Shown here: positions 1 to 10,622 of the stretch, in pieces
Position numbering within the stretch: position 1 is the first letter of the stretch
Layout: each line of letters begins with the position of its first letter
NCBI GenBank assembly: GCA_031216915.1
Contig: CM062289.1
Location: 446,548,910 to 446,612,909, forward strand
From: Pictodentalium vernedei
Lineage: Eukaryota > Mollusca > Scaphopoda > Dentaliida > Dentaliidae
Reading direction: 5' to 3'
Length of the DNA: 64,000 nucleotides
The notes under the pieces: generated by a model
The model's database searches: none
Told to the model about the DNA's origin: nothing
The model's input: only the letters and a program-made list of their open reading frames with translations
Position numbers and translations under genes: made by a program

Positions 1-1406
1 TGATAATATAGATGGTGGAGATGTTGGAAGAAGTGGAAGTGATGAATTTGGGATTACAGATTCTGGAAAAGGCGGAATCACTAGAACAGGCAGTATAGGG
101 AGAAGGAGGAGATTGTGGAGGAGGAGTTGTGTTGATGTTGGTGTTGTGGCGGTGTTGGTGATGGTGTTGAGTAGTTATGTATGTTGAAAATGAGCCATTT
201 TGTAGGACTCCGGGGCAGGACCCCGGAAGTGACATCATGTCACGTGACTGGGCGGTCATGTTGGGTTGTCATTATAGTGCACGTGGGTGGCCATGTTGTG
301 ATGTCATTATCATGAAAAAAGGTGGTAGGAGTGCGTATGCGCAGCGCGTGTTGTTATAGGGAAACGTGCTCCGCCTCACCCTTAACAACCCGACAATAGA
401 TATCGAATTAATCCAAACAACCCGACAATCTTCAGGAAACTGTCCAAAACATTCCCGAAAACACTCCCGAATCCTGCCAGTACCGATTTAGTAACTCGCC
501 AGAAACTCGAGGGACCGGGACTTCAGGAGCTCCAGGGGCAAGGGGCAGTAGGGCTCCGGGGACAGGGACGGCACCTCCCCCTTCCAGTTTATCCCTCTGT
601 TAAAAAAAAACTATTGTAATAAACCAACCATTATTATAATAAACCCATTTCTGTGATAAATTACGCGTTCATTATATGGTAACGATACTATCCTATATTT
701 TAAGGATACTAAACCCACGGAATCCCCCTTTTCTTCGTATGAAGCAATGAAAGCTATGAAAATGAGCACGATGCGCGCAAAATCATACGTCTCAAAATGA
801 AAGCTATGAAAATGAGCGAAATGAGTACATCTTCATACGTCTCATACCCTCATTAAGGATACTATCCTACCTTTATTTGGGAGTGTTTTCGGGAGTGTTT
901 GGGTCAGTTTTCTGAAGATTGTCGGGTTGTTTGGATTAATTCGATATCTATTGTCGGGTTGTTAGGGGTGAGACGGAGCACGTGTCCCCATAACAACACG
1001 CGCTGCGCATACGCACTCCTAACACCCATTGTCATGATAATGACATCACAACATGGCCACCCACGTGCACTATCATCACAACCCAACATGACCGCCTAAT
1101 CACGTGACATGATGTCACTTCCGGGGTCCTGCCCCGGGGTCCTACAAAATGGCTCATTTTCAACATACATAACTACTCAACACCATCACCAACACCACCA
1201 CAACGCCAATATCAACACAACTCCTCCTCCACAAACTCCTCCTTCTCCCTATACTGCCTGTTCTAGTGATTCCGCCTTTTCCAGAACCTGTAATTCCAAA
1301 TTCATCACTTCCACTTCTTCCAACATCTCCACCATCTATATTATCATACCGTCTAGCACTACTCTCTTACAGTATTTTCAGATAGATTTCTCTGCACAAT
1401 CACCCT
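1..1406. repeat. Large inverted repeat (foldback), arms ~470 bp
   Basis: Bases 1-471 are the reverse complement of 879-1347 with few mismatches; bases 472-878 form the loop. The arms carry CACGTG boxes and a TGCGCATACGCA-type motif. The left arm runs off the window edge, so the element is longer than seen here; the right arm probably continues past the LINE insertion, from 2001. The loop contains a twice-repeated ~18-base motif (near 749 and 800) but no reading frame. The family is not recognised: it could be the end of an element with long terminal inverted repeats or a local inverted duplication. Confidence 0.8.
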
Positions 1407-2000
1407 TCTACTTCTACTTTTTTTTTTTTTTTTTACCGGCTAGCTCGTCAGTTTGTCACTCATCTTATTCCCAAACTATTATCAATATTATTTTCAATAT
1501 ATTCTAATAATATTATTACTATTCTAATAATATTATTGATATTTTAAGTGTTTTGTTTCCCACGCATTAATGCAACAATGCAAGAATACAACATTACTCC
1601 AAAAGGATCTGTATTTCTCTCTTCCCAGCTGTATACTCTGTCTGATATGATGTTGCTCTAATTACATTTCTACCTCGGGGGATAGCAGGAAGACAGCCAA
1701 TCTGGCTATGCTGTCCCTCAACGGTATGTATATATATCACAATATTATTCTGTAACTGAATTGATTATTATATTTTACATACCGTTAAATAAAATGAATT
1801 GAATTGAATTGAAACTCCTCCTCCACAATCTCCTCCTTCTCCCTATACTGCCTGTTCTAGTGATTCCGCCTTTTCCAGAACCTGTAATTCCAAATTCATC
1901 ACTTCCACTTCTTCCAACATCTCCACCATCTATATTATCATACCGTCTAGCACTACTCTCTTACAGTATTTTCAGATAGATTTCTCTGCACAATCACCCT
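1219..2000. repeat. 188-bp direct repeats flanking the LINE
   Basis: 1219-1406 and 1813-2000 are the same length and differ at about one base. Both match the left arm of the inverted repeat at the window start, so this sequence was in place before the LINE arrived. The left copy carries the private difference. Confidence 0.8.
1407..1812 (+). mobile_element. 5'-truncated LINE 3' end
   Basis: A ~405-bp insertion that ends in a short pentamer tail (AATTG repeats) after an AATAAA-like signal, which is the typical 3' end of a non-LTR retrotransposon. It is flanked by 188-bp direct repeats (1219-1406 and 1813-2000), read as an unusually long target-site duplication. No coding sequence remains. The clade cannot be fixed from the tail alone. 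Confidence 0.6.
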
Positions 2001-2684
2001 GATGTACTAATCCATGACCTCCTCTTTTTCTCAACTTAATCCCTGCCCACCCCTTTCAATCCTCCTAAACCTCATTCCTCTTCCTACCCAGTCTCGCATC
2101 TTATTCTTCGGCTTCCGTGCGACACTACCAACCTGCCACATCCACCATATGTACCTCGCTCCATCCAACTTTTTGACCTCTTTTAACTCCACCTCATTTT
2201 TGTTCAATGTTAGTTGTTAAAATGTCAAATTAATGAACAATAAGATATTCTTATGACTAAGAAATATGCGACAAATGAGTTTTAGATGCCCAAAACAAGC
2301 AGAAACAGAGGCATTTCCCCATCCCCAAAGGCGTCAGGGGACTATTGTACACTACATTTCTGGAAGCGGAGACTACGCATGTTGGTAAACGTTCCAACCG
2401 GATAAAATAGCACCCCTCCCCCACCACTCACGCCTTCACCATGCTGGGCATTGCACGATCATGGTAATGACGTCACACGATTGAGTTACCAGGATAATCC
2501 GCGTCTATGTAACATGACTAGGTCATTCTATGATAAATCCCCGGGAGTTGGGGGGGGGGGAGGAATCTCCTCGCCTTAAGCAGAGCAGAAACATTTAGTA
2601 TAAATTTTACATACCTTTATGCGGCAATAAATGGTAAGTGGTAAAGTCCATCTGCAATAGCTGTAACTGGAATTAGTATGCAAA
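2001..2684. other. Non-coding stretch
   Basis: Pyrimidine-rich sequence to about 2220, probably the continuation of the right arm of the inverted repeat. It is followed by AT-rich sequence with a G run at 2550-2562. The short frame at 2014-2220 is compositional and resembles no known protein. Nothing else seen. Confidence 0.5.
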
Positions 2685-2890
2685 AGTTATAACATTATCG
2701 GTTAATTTGTTGTAACATAACGGGTTGAAAAAAGTTACAACATTATGCGTCGATTTTTATAACATAACGGGTTGAAAAAAGTTATAACATTATGCGGAGT
2801 TTATAACATTATCGGTTGTTTACTACATTTTTTGTAACATTATGCATTGGTGTAACATTATGCGGCGTTGTAACATTATCGGTTGTAACA
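2685..2890. repeat. Array of GTAACATTATGCGG / ATAACGGGTTG motifs
   Basis: About a dozen variants of TAACATTATSSG, spaced 15-40 bases apart and mixed with ATAACGGGTTGAAAAAAG. The pattern is interspersed rather than strictly tandem, like the subterminal transposase-binding repeats of some DNA transposons. No terminal repeats were identified. Confidence 0.6.
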
Positions 2891-2894
2891 CACC

Positions 2895-3000
2895 TTGATT
2901 CAGATTGAGGTTCACCGAGGGTCAATTTAGTAATGATACCCTGCTGTGCAGGGTAGCATTATTAAATTTACCCTCTGGGGACCTCATTTTGAAGATGACA
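2895..3000. mobile_element. Small palindromic MITE, family D (copy 1)
   Basis: Two arms, one reading GAGG-TYMMC-AGAGGGT then AATTTAGT and the other its complement, around a TACCCTGC/GCAGGGTA core. Relatives lie at 6388-6575 and 53490-53635. It is non-coding and probably non-autonomous. The mobilising superfamily is not evident. Confidence 0.5.
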
Positions 3001-3344
3001 GTCCACTTATTACCAGGCTTGCCTACACCCCATTTTGAAATAAATAGCTAGATATAAAGCATAAAGCACAGAACAGTAAGACTCCACTACTTTCATGACT
3101 TGTATATATTTATATTTATTGGTGCTTAATGCCACATCAGCAGCAAAGGCTATATCATGGCGAGAAATCGGAGCAAAGTAAAACGTAAATATCAATTATG
3201 AAGTAAAAGATTGAATAAAAATTAAAGATAACCACAACAGACATGTCAAAGACAAGAATAATTTGAATAACAATGAGTAATGAGATAAATGAAAGATGTC
3301 TACTTCTAAATCAATCTGATGAATTGAAACGTGACAAGACTAGA
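3001..3344 (-). repeat. LINE 3'-region-like AT-rich sequence
   Basis: Contains a phrase of the type TATTTATTGGTGCTTAATGCC (3117-3135) that recurs in diverged form near 4950, 6178, 6252, 8186 and 46990. It lies downstream, on the minus strand, of the LINE frame at 3610-4137, so it is plausibly that element's 3' region. The link is inferred. Confidence 0.35.
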
Positions 3345-3593
3345 TTAACCCTTTACCCAACGCAGACGATACCAAAATTTATTATTTTATATATCATTTT
3401 TTTAAATTTTTCAAAATGTTTTAACAAAACCATATCATGTGACCCCTCATTGGAACGAGCTCGATGAGCTCATTCCAACGAGGGGTCACATGATATGGTT
3501 TTGTTGAAACTTTTTGAAAAATAATATTTTTTCAACTGCTGAGTTTGGATATTATGCGGGCGATTGCGGGCGATTCGTTGGGTAAAGGGTTAA
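3345..3593. mobile_element. piggyBac-like MITE, family B (copy B1)
   Basis: The ends are TTAACCCTTTACCCAACG and the complement CGTTGGGTAAAGGGTTAA, i.e. a TTAA target duplication plus a terminal repeat starting CCCTTT, as in piggyBac elements. The interior is a near-perfect palindrome around a GAGCTCGATGAGCTC core with the phrase ACCATATCATGTGACCCCTC. It is non-coding and inserted a few bases past the end of the LINE frame. Confidence 0.8.
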
Positions 3594-3609
3594 AAGAATA
3601 AAAACAATT

Positions 3610-4137
3610 TTAAAATTTGTTAAAAAGGTTGATTACTTTCAAAAATGATACAATTTTGTGTGGGCTCGTATTGTAAAACAGATCTCTAAGGGATCCAACT
3701 GTGAAGTACTGCCCTCTAACAAGATTAAAATCAGTACAATTTAAGAGCATGTGGTCCACTGCCAACACCTGCTGACATGGAACACATTCTGGTTGCATAT
3801 TACCCTCTAACAGAAAAGAATGTGTAAGTCGTGTGTGACCAATATGACAACGTGTCAGAATAACAAGATCTTTTCTACAAAGGTTACTGGATGGGTAGTG
3901 ATCAAATATGTTTGGTCGGAAGCGATGGAGCTTGTTATTTGTCACCCCATCCCATTCCGCCTGCCACAGAGATTTGATGTAGTTACTAATATGTGGTTTG
4001 AAATCACTGAAAGGGATGTTAAAATCAGTGAGAGGCTTGGTTAAAGCCTGTTTTGTTGCACTGTCTGCTTTGGTGTTACCAGCGATACCTACATGTTCGG
4101 GTAACCAGCAAAACACGATATCATATTGGTCAGACAT
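3610..4137 (-). pseudogene. LINE ORF2 fragment: RNase H end and C-terminal Cys/His motif
   Basis: A 175-residue frame. It starts with an RNase H segment (VFCWLPEHVGIAGNTKAD: a W.P.H.GI.GN..AD core, residues 8-25). It then runs through LTRCHIGHTRLTHSFLL (about 92-108) to a C-x2-C-x8-H-x4-C motif (about 118-134). This order is the C-terminal part of ORF2 in I/Jockey-type non-LTR retrotransposons, which copy themselves by target-primed reverse transcription. No reverse transcriptase or endonuclease part lies upstream, and an in-frame stop precedes the methionine, so this is a 5'-truncated dead copy. A family-B MITE sits directly behind it. Confidence 0.8.
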
Positions 4138-4433
4138 GAGAGTTGTTTACTTCTCTTTCATGACTTGTTCCATTCTAGATGGAACATCTTGATGAATCAT
4201 TGCTTTACTGATGAAATGCTGTTAACTAATTGTATGATGCTGGCACATTAACCTACCAAAGACATGATGAAAAATGTTTAAAAAATACTCCTTGCATGCT
4301 GGTCGTGGTTATTCCTGCCAGAGACTGGAAATCTCTAGTCACTAAAATAAGTTAAGTCTGTGCGCATTTAACCAAATTTCCCCCTTAAACTGTATCAGTG
4401 TTTTGACCAGTGATGGCTCGAGTCAATTGTTCA

Positions 4434-4531
4434 TGAAATTTTTCATCAAATCTAGTCATGGCTGCTTTATAGCAGCCACGACTAGATTTGATGAAAAATA
4501 TTTTTAGAATACTCAGCGGGTTAAGAGTTAG
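4434..4531. mobile_element. Small foldback MITE, family C (copy 1, partial)
   Basis: A palindrome around ATGGCTGC...GCAGCCA with arms TTTTTCATCAAATCTAG, ending in GGGTTAAGAGTTA. The matching left end is missing. Relatives lie at 7200-7286 and 47362-47445. Confidence 0.6.
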
Positions 4532-5240
4532 GTGACACTTCTTTGGAAAGGAATCTCTTGAGCCCTTGCTGAAAATGTGATACACAAGACCATATCATAT
4601 GTTAACTGGCCGACTCCCCAAGAATTAGATCCACACCTCGCCACTGAGAGTTAGTGATCCTTCACATAGCCTCATTGTCGACTGAAACCAAAACATGACT
4701 AGATAGCAATAACTGGCCCAGAGACTTATCCGATTAGAAAGTAACGCACTTACACCAGTGATTCGAGATTTCACAAATAAAATATTAAGTACACTGTGGA
4801 ACTAGGAGTACTTACTCAGTTATTAAATTAGATTGCATTAACTTTAATAATACTTCTATTGCAACTAAGGGATTGCTCTCGACTAAATCTGGAAGCTGAA
4901 AGTAGTACAAAAGGATTTCAATTGAGAAAAATGATAAAATTTCAAAAAGTTTATTTATTTATTGGTGTTTAACCCTTTACCTAACATGAAAAGCAAACAA
5001 CACTTGAAAACAAAATTACTGAATAAGTATTTGCATTAAAAACACTGAGCTTGTTGCAATTAGGGGTTTTAAGATATGTTTTTGAGGCAAAAAATGAAAA
5101 AATAATGAAGATTGAATGGCAGTTTTTGTGAGGGTTAAGCTCATATAATTCTGCAAAATGGCTAATCGTTACCACCACCAGGCTTCTCGTTTTGAGGCGG
5201 GCGATTGCCCTGGGCCACAGTCGCCAGTCTGAGTTCAAAA
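4532..5240. other. Non-coding, with half of a family-A MITE
   Basis: 4532-4965 holds nothing recognisable. From 4969, AACCCTTTACCTAACATGAAAAGC matches the left end of family-A MITEs, and AT-rich sequence follows. The right end is not found, so it is a decayed or truncated copy. Confidence 0.45.
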
Positions 5241-6164
5241 TTCCGCGAACGATAAACGTCCGCCTAACCCCAATTTTTGCGGCCCATTAATTCTGTCGAA
5301 GGCACCTCAAAATCGGCAGTCTAAAACGACAATTTTTGCACACTGAAGGTGGTAACAAAGCTCAATTTGTGAAGTTTGTGGTGTGTTGTTGACGCAGTCA
5401 TCCAGAGAAGTAAGTAATTTTCCAAATACGAGCGAGAGGTCTGCCAATTCCAAAGTTGTAATCAGTTATTACATTGTACATCACACTCTGACAACTCTGG
5501 TGTGACACGCAATTATGGACGTATCATCCCCAAGCCAGCTCGAACCCCTGACGTTTCGCCTGATCAAAGCCGGGAGGAATCAACCCTCCCCCCCCCACCA
5601 CCAACATGGCTTGGTTATTTGGCTGTCATGGGTAATCTGGTATCTTGCATCCAAGTATTCAAGCCTGCATCTATACATTACGTGATGACGTACATCATAA
5701 TTACACAAACCTTGTACCTTAAAATGATATTAGTTGTCTACCCAGCAGGCTGAAACAAAATGACCCCCGCAAATCATAAATGGCCCTTCTGGGGGCATTT
5801 TAGTCGAACCCAAAATGGCTCTCCTGGGGTAATTTGAGGCAAACCATAATGGCCCTCCTGCAATTTTCAAAATGACAAGCCTGCACCACATGGATATAAG
5901 TCAAGTCCAGCCAATTGTTTATACCCACGTTGCTGTTTTTGGAGGACTTCGACCCCTGGTTTTGGTCACTGGGTCCTATTTTACCAATAAAAGATAGCTT
6001 GTTTATCATAGTAAAGATGCAGTGCTTCACTTCCGGGGTTCCAACAGGGAAAATTTGAAAAAAAACTTTGAGATTTCAACATGATAAAATATTAGTTTCT
6101 GCTCCCACCCACTCCCTATCCCCAATTCAATGTGTGATTGGAAAAATAAATTACAAACCTCTAT
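5241..6164. other. Non-coding stretch
   Basis: No gene seen. Contains a C run at 5588-5599 and a loose three-fold repeat of TGGCYCTYCTG (about 5780-5855). The reading frames here are short and have no family features. Confidence 0.4.
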
Positions 6165-6385
6165 AAAACATTTGTTTGTTTATTGAGGTTTAATGACACT
6201 TTCAACATCCGAGGTCAAACTGTGTCAGAGGCATAAAATATAAGTGTTTGTTTTATTGGTGTTTGACGACACTTACAACAGCCAGGATCACATCTTATCA
6301 TACAGGTTTACGTGTGTAGTAAGACACAGAGATAACCAACATGCAGACGCACAAGCCAGAAAATAAGCAGACTGCCATCTGGAAA
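6165..6385. repeat. Dispersed repeat with TTTATTG-GTGTTTRA phrase
   Basis: Two versions of the phrase (about 6176 and 6252), each followed by ACACTT-CAACA. The same phrase appears near 3117, 4950, 8186 and 46990, so these are remnants of one dispersed family, perhaps LINE or SINE 3' ends. Confidence 0.35.
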
Positions 6386-6387
6386 AT

Positions 6388-6575
6388 GAGGTTCCCAGAG
6401 GGTGAATTTAGTGATGCTACCCTGCATAGCAGTGTAGCATCACTAAATTTATCCTCTGCGAAACTCAATCTGAATCACGGTCTCAAAACTAAACAGAAAG
6501 AGGTACCCAGCAGATGAATTAGCCCACTGTATGGGATAGCACCATTAAATTCATCCTCTGGGGACCTCATTCTAC
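6388..6575. mobile_element. MITE family D (copy 2, two palindromes)
   Basis: 6388-6475 folds around CTACCCTGCATAGCAG-TGTAGCATC, and a second, weaker palindrome follows at 6500-6575. They share the arms GAGGT-CCCAGAGGGTGAATTTAG with the copies at 2895 and 53490. Confidence 0.5.
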
Positions 6576-6619
6576 AAATGTCAGGCTGCTTATTTTCAGG
6601 CCTGCAGACACAATCAACT

Positions 6620-6840
6620 GTCAACACTCTCCAACCTTCTAACTCTGCACAACCAATTTAGCAGAGGTTGAAGGCTAGTGCACCATCCAGTGCTCATTAG
6701 TACACAGCACGAACCATGTCCCCACATGGGCAATCAGGATTAAGTGTCTTGCCCATGGACACAGTGCTGTGCAGTTACTGCTGGTCAGATCAAACTTGTT
6801 TAAAGTCCAATGTTCTAACCAGTGACCCACCACACTCCCT
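6620..6840. repeat. SINE-like dispersed repeat
   Basis: Contains AAGTGTCTTGCCCATGGACA and TTCTAACCAGTGACCCACC. Both resemble a phrase common in dispersed repeats of aquatic animals (…GTCTTGCCCAAGGACA…CTCTAACCACT…). No intact tRNA-type promoter can be shown, so the SINE label is tentative. Confidence 0.3.
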
Positions 6841-7199
6841 AAAAATAAGCGATGATTTAAACCTTCAGTACAGAGAAAGTGGAATACTGCAAAAACACTC
6901 ATATAGTGTATTTTCATTCCAAGGAATACATGGTCTGCGAAGTTTCAAATTTCAATTGGATTTGAAATCACCCTGATGATTTGATTAGGTTTGACTGGAT
7001 TCAGAAATTTTTGAATCATCAAAATGGTCTTAAAATCCTTCTTCGTATCTCCTCTTGAACTCTTCTTCTATCATCCGGTCTCCTTTACAGGATGATAGTA
7101 GAAGAATTCAAGGAGATTCTGCTTCCGAATCTTCTTTGATTCCATTTCTGAAATATTATGCTTTCTTTTCATTGACTTGCCCAAACGATGCATCGCTGT
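6841..7199. other. Non-coding, with a hairpin
   Basis: No gene. 7050-7115 folds as an imperfect hairpin (CTTCTTCTATCATCC pairing with GGATGATAGTAGAAG). Confidence 0.4.
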
Positions 7200-7286
7200 T
7201 TAACTCTTAACCTGTATTTTCAAAATATTTTTCATCAAATCTAGTCATGGCTGCTGTGAAGCAGCCATGACTGGATTTGATGAAAA
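7200..7286. mobile_element. Foldback MITE, family C (copy 2), cut by a DIRS insertion
   Basis: Starts TTAACTCTTAACC and reaches the ATGGCTGC...GCAGCCAT palindrome; the sequence switches to the DIRS end at 7287. The expected right end (GGTTAAGAGTTAA) is not found behind the DIRS at 11653. Confidence 0.5.
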
Positions 7287-8891
7287 ATGAAAAAAATTAA
7301 AGTAATTTATATATTTTTTATACTTACCAATGGCCCTGACTTTGCTGGTGCTAACTCAAATTATCTAGGGCCAAACACACATTTTGCCCCCCCGATCCCC
7401 AAAATTTGCATCCAAATCAAAACATCCAATGTCCTATATGGTCCTCCATACATTTACTCTTCGCACATGCGCAGACGCCTGGAAGTCACCGAAACTGGCG
7501 CCAACATCATTCTTTGTAAAAAAAGATTATAATATAATAATTCAGTGGTTAGGTATGAGTGCCCAGGGCCATTCTTGTCTGGGCCATTGGTAAGTATAAA
7601 AAATATATAAATTACTTTAAATTTTTTCATATTTTTATACTGTATACCAATGGCCCAGAATTAGCTGAATCGTAAAAAGGTGGAGGGCCAAGAACTTCCG
7701 AAATAGTTGATCAACATAGATCAAATCCTTCAATCCATGATGAAGAAATTAGAATTTACATGTATGTCTCTTTATACCATAATAGAGGAGACATTATCCT
7801 AATTTGGATCCCAGTTATGTAAATCCTAAATCTGAGCATGAAATCATGCTAATTAGGATGTAACAAGTTCACAATTTTTAAGGCTAGTCTGGACTAAGCC
7901 CTAAAAAATAGGATGGCATATCTGAGAATGAGAGAAAATTGCCCATAAACATATGCCATACAATAACACTACAGCTGAATGCCGAATATAGTACGGATAA
8001 AACAGCTTCCTTCATAGTTATATACCCAATAAGCCAGAGAAGAGGAGAAAATGACCCCCCCCGCTTTTTTTTTTTAACCTGTCTTCAAAAGAAAGAGGAG
8101 AGGAGAGGAGAGGAATCAATAAGCGGTACCAGGAAACAATATAAATAATATTGATCAGGCACTAAGAAATTAATTCATGAATAATAAATGGTGCTTAACA
8201 CCACTTCACAAGCCAAGGCTATAGTGACGTTTTGGTAAATAATATTGTCCGCTACAAAATATGCACTGCAGGCGGCGTATACAGGTACGATGAAATCAGT
8301 GATATAAAATATAACATACACATATTAAAACGAGATACATTGAACAATCATCCACAGGCGGCCTCTGTACAATAAAATCCATTAAGAACACTCTCCAACG
8401 TGTACTATCTGACGTCTACCACTATAAACACGTGAGAATATGTGATTTGAGAACCGACAAAATGGAGACCAGGATCTAGAAATGGAGGTAGGTATGATTA
8501 ACAGTCTCCAACACGGACCACCCCCGAAATATATAATATTAATCCACAGCTACGTCACTTTTCCTTTGTTCTGTTGATGTTTTATCGTACAAATATATCG
8601 GCATAATGTACTGTAAAAGGTGATAAGCCCAGGGGGTTGGGGGTGGGGGGAGTGATTGTTTACAACAGGTGTGTAAGAAGCATTGTGCACTTGGAGGAAC
8701 GGCCATAGAAGGGAACTAGCACACTGATATTTGTTATTGGTGGCCTACGAACCTCTGCATCTGACATGGTGCCCAAAGCTATTTTTGGAACTAAAACATT
8801 CTACTCTGAGAAAGAAAACACATTGTTTGCTACTTTTCTGACCAATTCACCAAGCAGGTGAAGATTGTTTCGTCCCGGTGAAGAAACATGT

Positions 8892-9113
8892 TAACTCTTT
8901 ACCCAACTTAACGCCAAACACCACTATATCCATTACATCTTCATCAAACTGTTATTATGTTTTGAATTGTTGTCTTAGAAATATAGATTATGGTCCATCA
9001 TTCAAACGACCTTATTGAGCTCGTTCCAATGAGGGGCAATAAGTTATGTTTTTAAGACAAAATTTGAGAATTAGTTTAAACATCTTCTAACCACGTTGGG
9101 TAAAGGGTTATTT
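8892..9113. mobile_element. Decayed piggyBac-like MITE (family A/B)
   Basis: Left end TTAACTCTTTACCCAAC, right end GTTGGGTAAAGGGTTA, with the central GAGCTCGTTCCAATGAGGGG phrase between. The internal palindrome has eroded, so it is older than the copies at 13045 or 46626. Confidence 0.6.
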
Positions 9114-9266
9114 ATTTTGTGAATTGTTTGCACTTTTTAGATAAATCATACGAGGTATCTTTGATCATACTTTAGGAGTAAACAGCATGTTACCCCATTT
9201 CTTCCACTACCCAAGAGCATTGTAAGCCCGCCCCCTCCCACCCCTTCCACTCACAACCCTTAAATA

Positions 9267-9719
9267 TTATTTTGGCATGGTATCTCTCTCTCTCTCTCTC
9301 TCTCGTTCCCTCTGTCTCTGTGTGTGTCTCTCTCTCTTTTGTCGATCGATCAACAAAAGAATAGGGAGAGGTTCATTAATATCATTTTCCGAAACAGACT
9401 GACCAAATCGCTCATTTGAACCCTCTTGAAATTCAATGCACTCTACTTCATCGGAAATCGGCTTTATGTCACGAATAAAGTCCTCAACACTGTCAACTAT
9501 GTTAAAATTGGGTGTGGTCAAATGTAACGAATGATCTTCTAAATTGTAAATCGACACTGTCTGCGATAATGGAATGTCTTTTAAATCTGGCAATTGTTGA
9601 ACTTGTATTTGCGAAAGTGTTAAATCGTCTATTTCATCGGTATGCCAAATTGTTTTGTTTTCAGCATCTTCTACTGCCTGACTCAATAAAAAATCGTCCA
9701 CGTCATCACCATTCAACAT
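9267..9719 (-). CDS. Unrecognised 150-codon frame, possible exon
   Basis: An open frame with an acidic, non-repetitive first ~125 residues. It has three similar short motifs: DDFLLSQ (about residue 9), DDLTLSQ (about 33) and KDIPLSQ (about 47). The last ~20 residues are RQRE repeats read through the (TC)n microsatellite at 9280-9304, so a real coding part would stop or splice before them. Acidic starts of the DDFLLSQ type occur in predicted invertebrate proteins of transposon origin, but I cannot assign a family. It may be a first exon, a gene fragment or chance. It lies inside the old DIRS copy, on the same strand as CNOT11. Confidence 0.3.
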   Translation of the reverse strand: MLNGDDVDDFLLSQAVEDAENKTIWHTDEIDDLTLSQIQVQQLPDLKDIPLSQTVSIYNLEDHSLHLTTPNFNIVDSVEDFIRDIKPISDEVECIEFQEGSNERFGQSVSENDINEPLPILLLIDRQKRERHTQRQRERERERERDTMPK

Positions 9720-10101
9720 GATTCCACTCTTCAGATATCGAATATTTGTTAAAAATATGGGTTTAGAAATAGATACTTTAAAATTTGTGTGTACACAGTC
9801 GTTAACTCACGAATATTATTAAATTTGCAATTGGGATATCACATTGCTCACACAATCACTCGCACGGATGACGATGTGATACGTGTTCAGTTTATATCAA
9901 TCGTACTGTCACACTTACACTTAACATATCTATTGTATATTCAGTGGATGTTTCAGATAAGTAACAATGAGATATATCCATTTAATTTTGGGGGGCGATA
10001 AGTAATTGTAAAATGCATTTTGACCATATTTTCACTTAAAATAAATTAAGCCAATTTTTTTTTGTTGACATTCCTTAATAGGAAAGGGCTGTGGATTAAA
10101 A

Positions 10102-10303
10102 TAGATATACCACACTTTTTGTGATGTATGGCGAGATAATTGTACAGTTTGCAGGAGTCCTGTGCTATTGGACTCGGCCTACGGCCTCGTCCAATACCAC
10201 AGGACACCTGCAAACTGTACAATATGGCCGAGTCCAATAGCACAGGACTCCTGCAAACTGTACAATTATCTCGCCATACATCACAAAAAGTGTGGTATAT
10301 CTA
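10102..10303. repeat. Near-perfect long palindrome with a third inner arm
   Basis: 10102-10180 pairs with 10226-10303 (ATAGATATACCACAC... with ...GTGTGGTATATCTAT). Between them, 10185-10219 is another diverged copy of the 38-bp inner unit (GTACAGTTTGCAGG...), so this unit occurs three times. It could be extruded as a cruciform. The family is unknown. Confidence 0.75.
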
Positions 10304-10589
10304 TTACATTTCAAGGTCCACCAAAGCGATAGCCTTATAAAATATTGCGCGAGTGCATTAAAATCCAGCATGTAATCATCTAAAAACCACTAACTGGTTA
10401 TGCAGTCACCTATGAACTCAAATAGCAACAATTATGATGATTTGATTAAGCTTGTATATCAGAGATCAGAAAATAAACACCGGAAACTAATGCAACAAAA
10501 ACTGCGTATATGCCTATGAGGGTGCCATTCAACACGACCCCAAAAGCATAGTATGTATGTATAAAGATATATATACAAGACAGAGTGTG

Positions 10590-10622
10590 AGTGTGAGTGT
10601 GTGGGGGGGGGGGGGGGGGGGG
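10590..10622. repeat. (GT)n then G run
   Basis: A GAGTGTGAGTGTGTG microsatellite running into ~21 G. Only low-complexity sequence seen. Confidence 0.8.

Noticed and set aside
1-2000. Polinton terminal repeat
   Set aside because: Long inverted arms alone are not enough; no capsid, polymerase or integrase sequence was seen.
6620-6840. Functional tRNA gene or intact SINE
   Set aside because: The promoter-box-like phrases are degenerate and no cloverleaf could be drawn.
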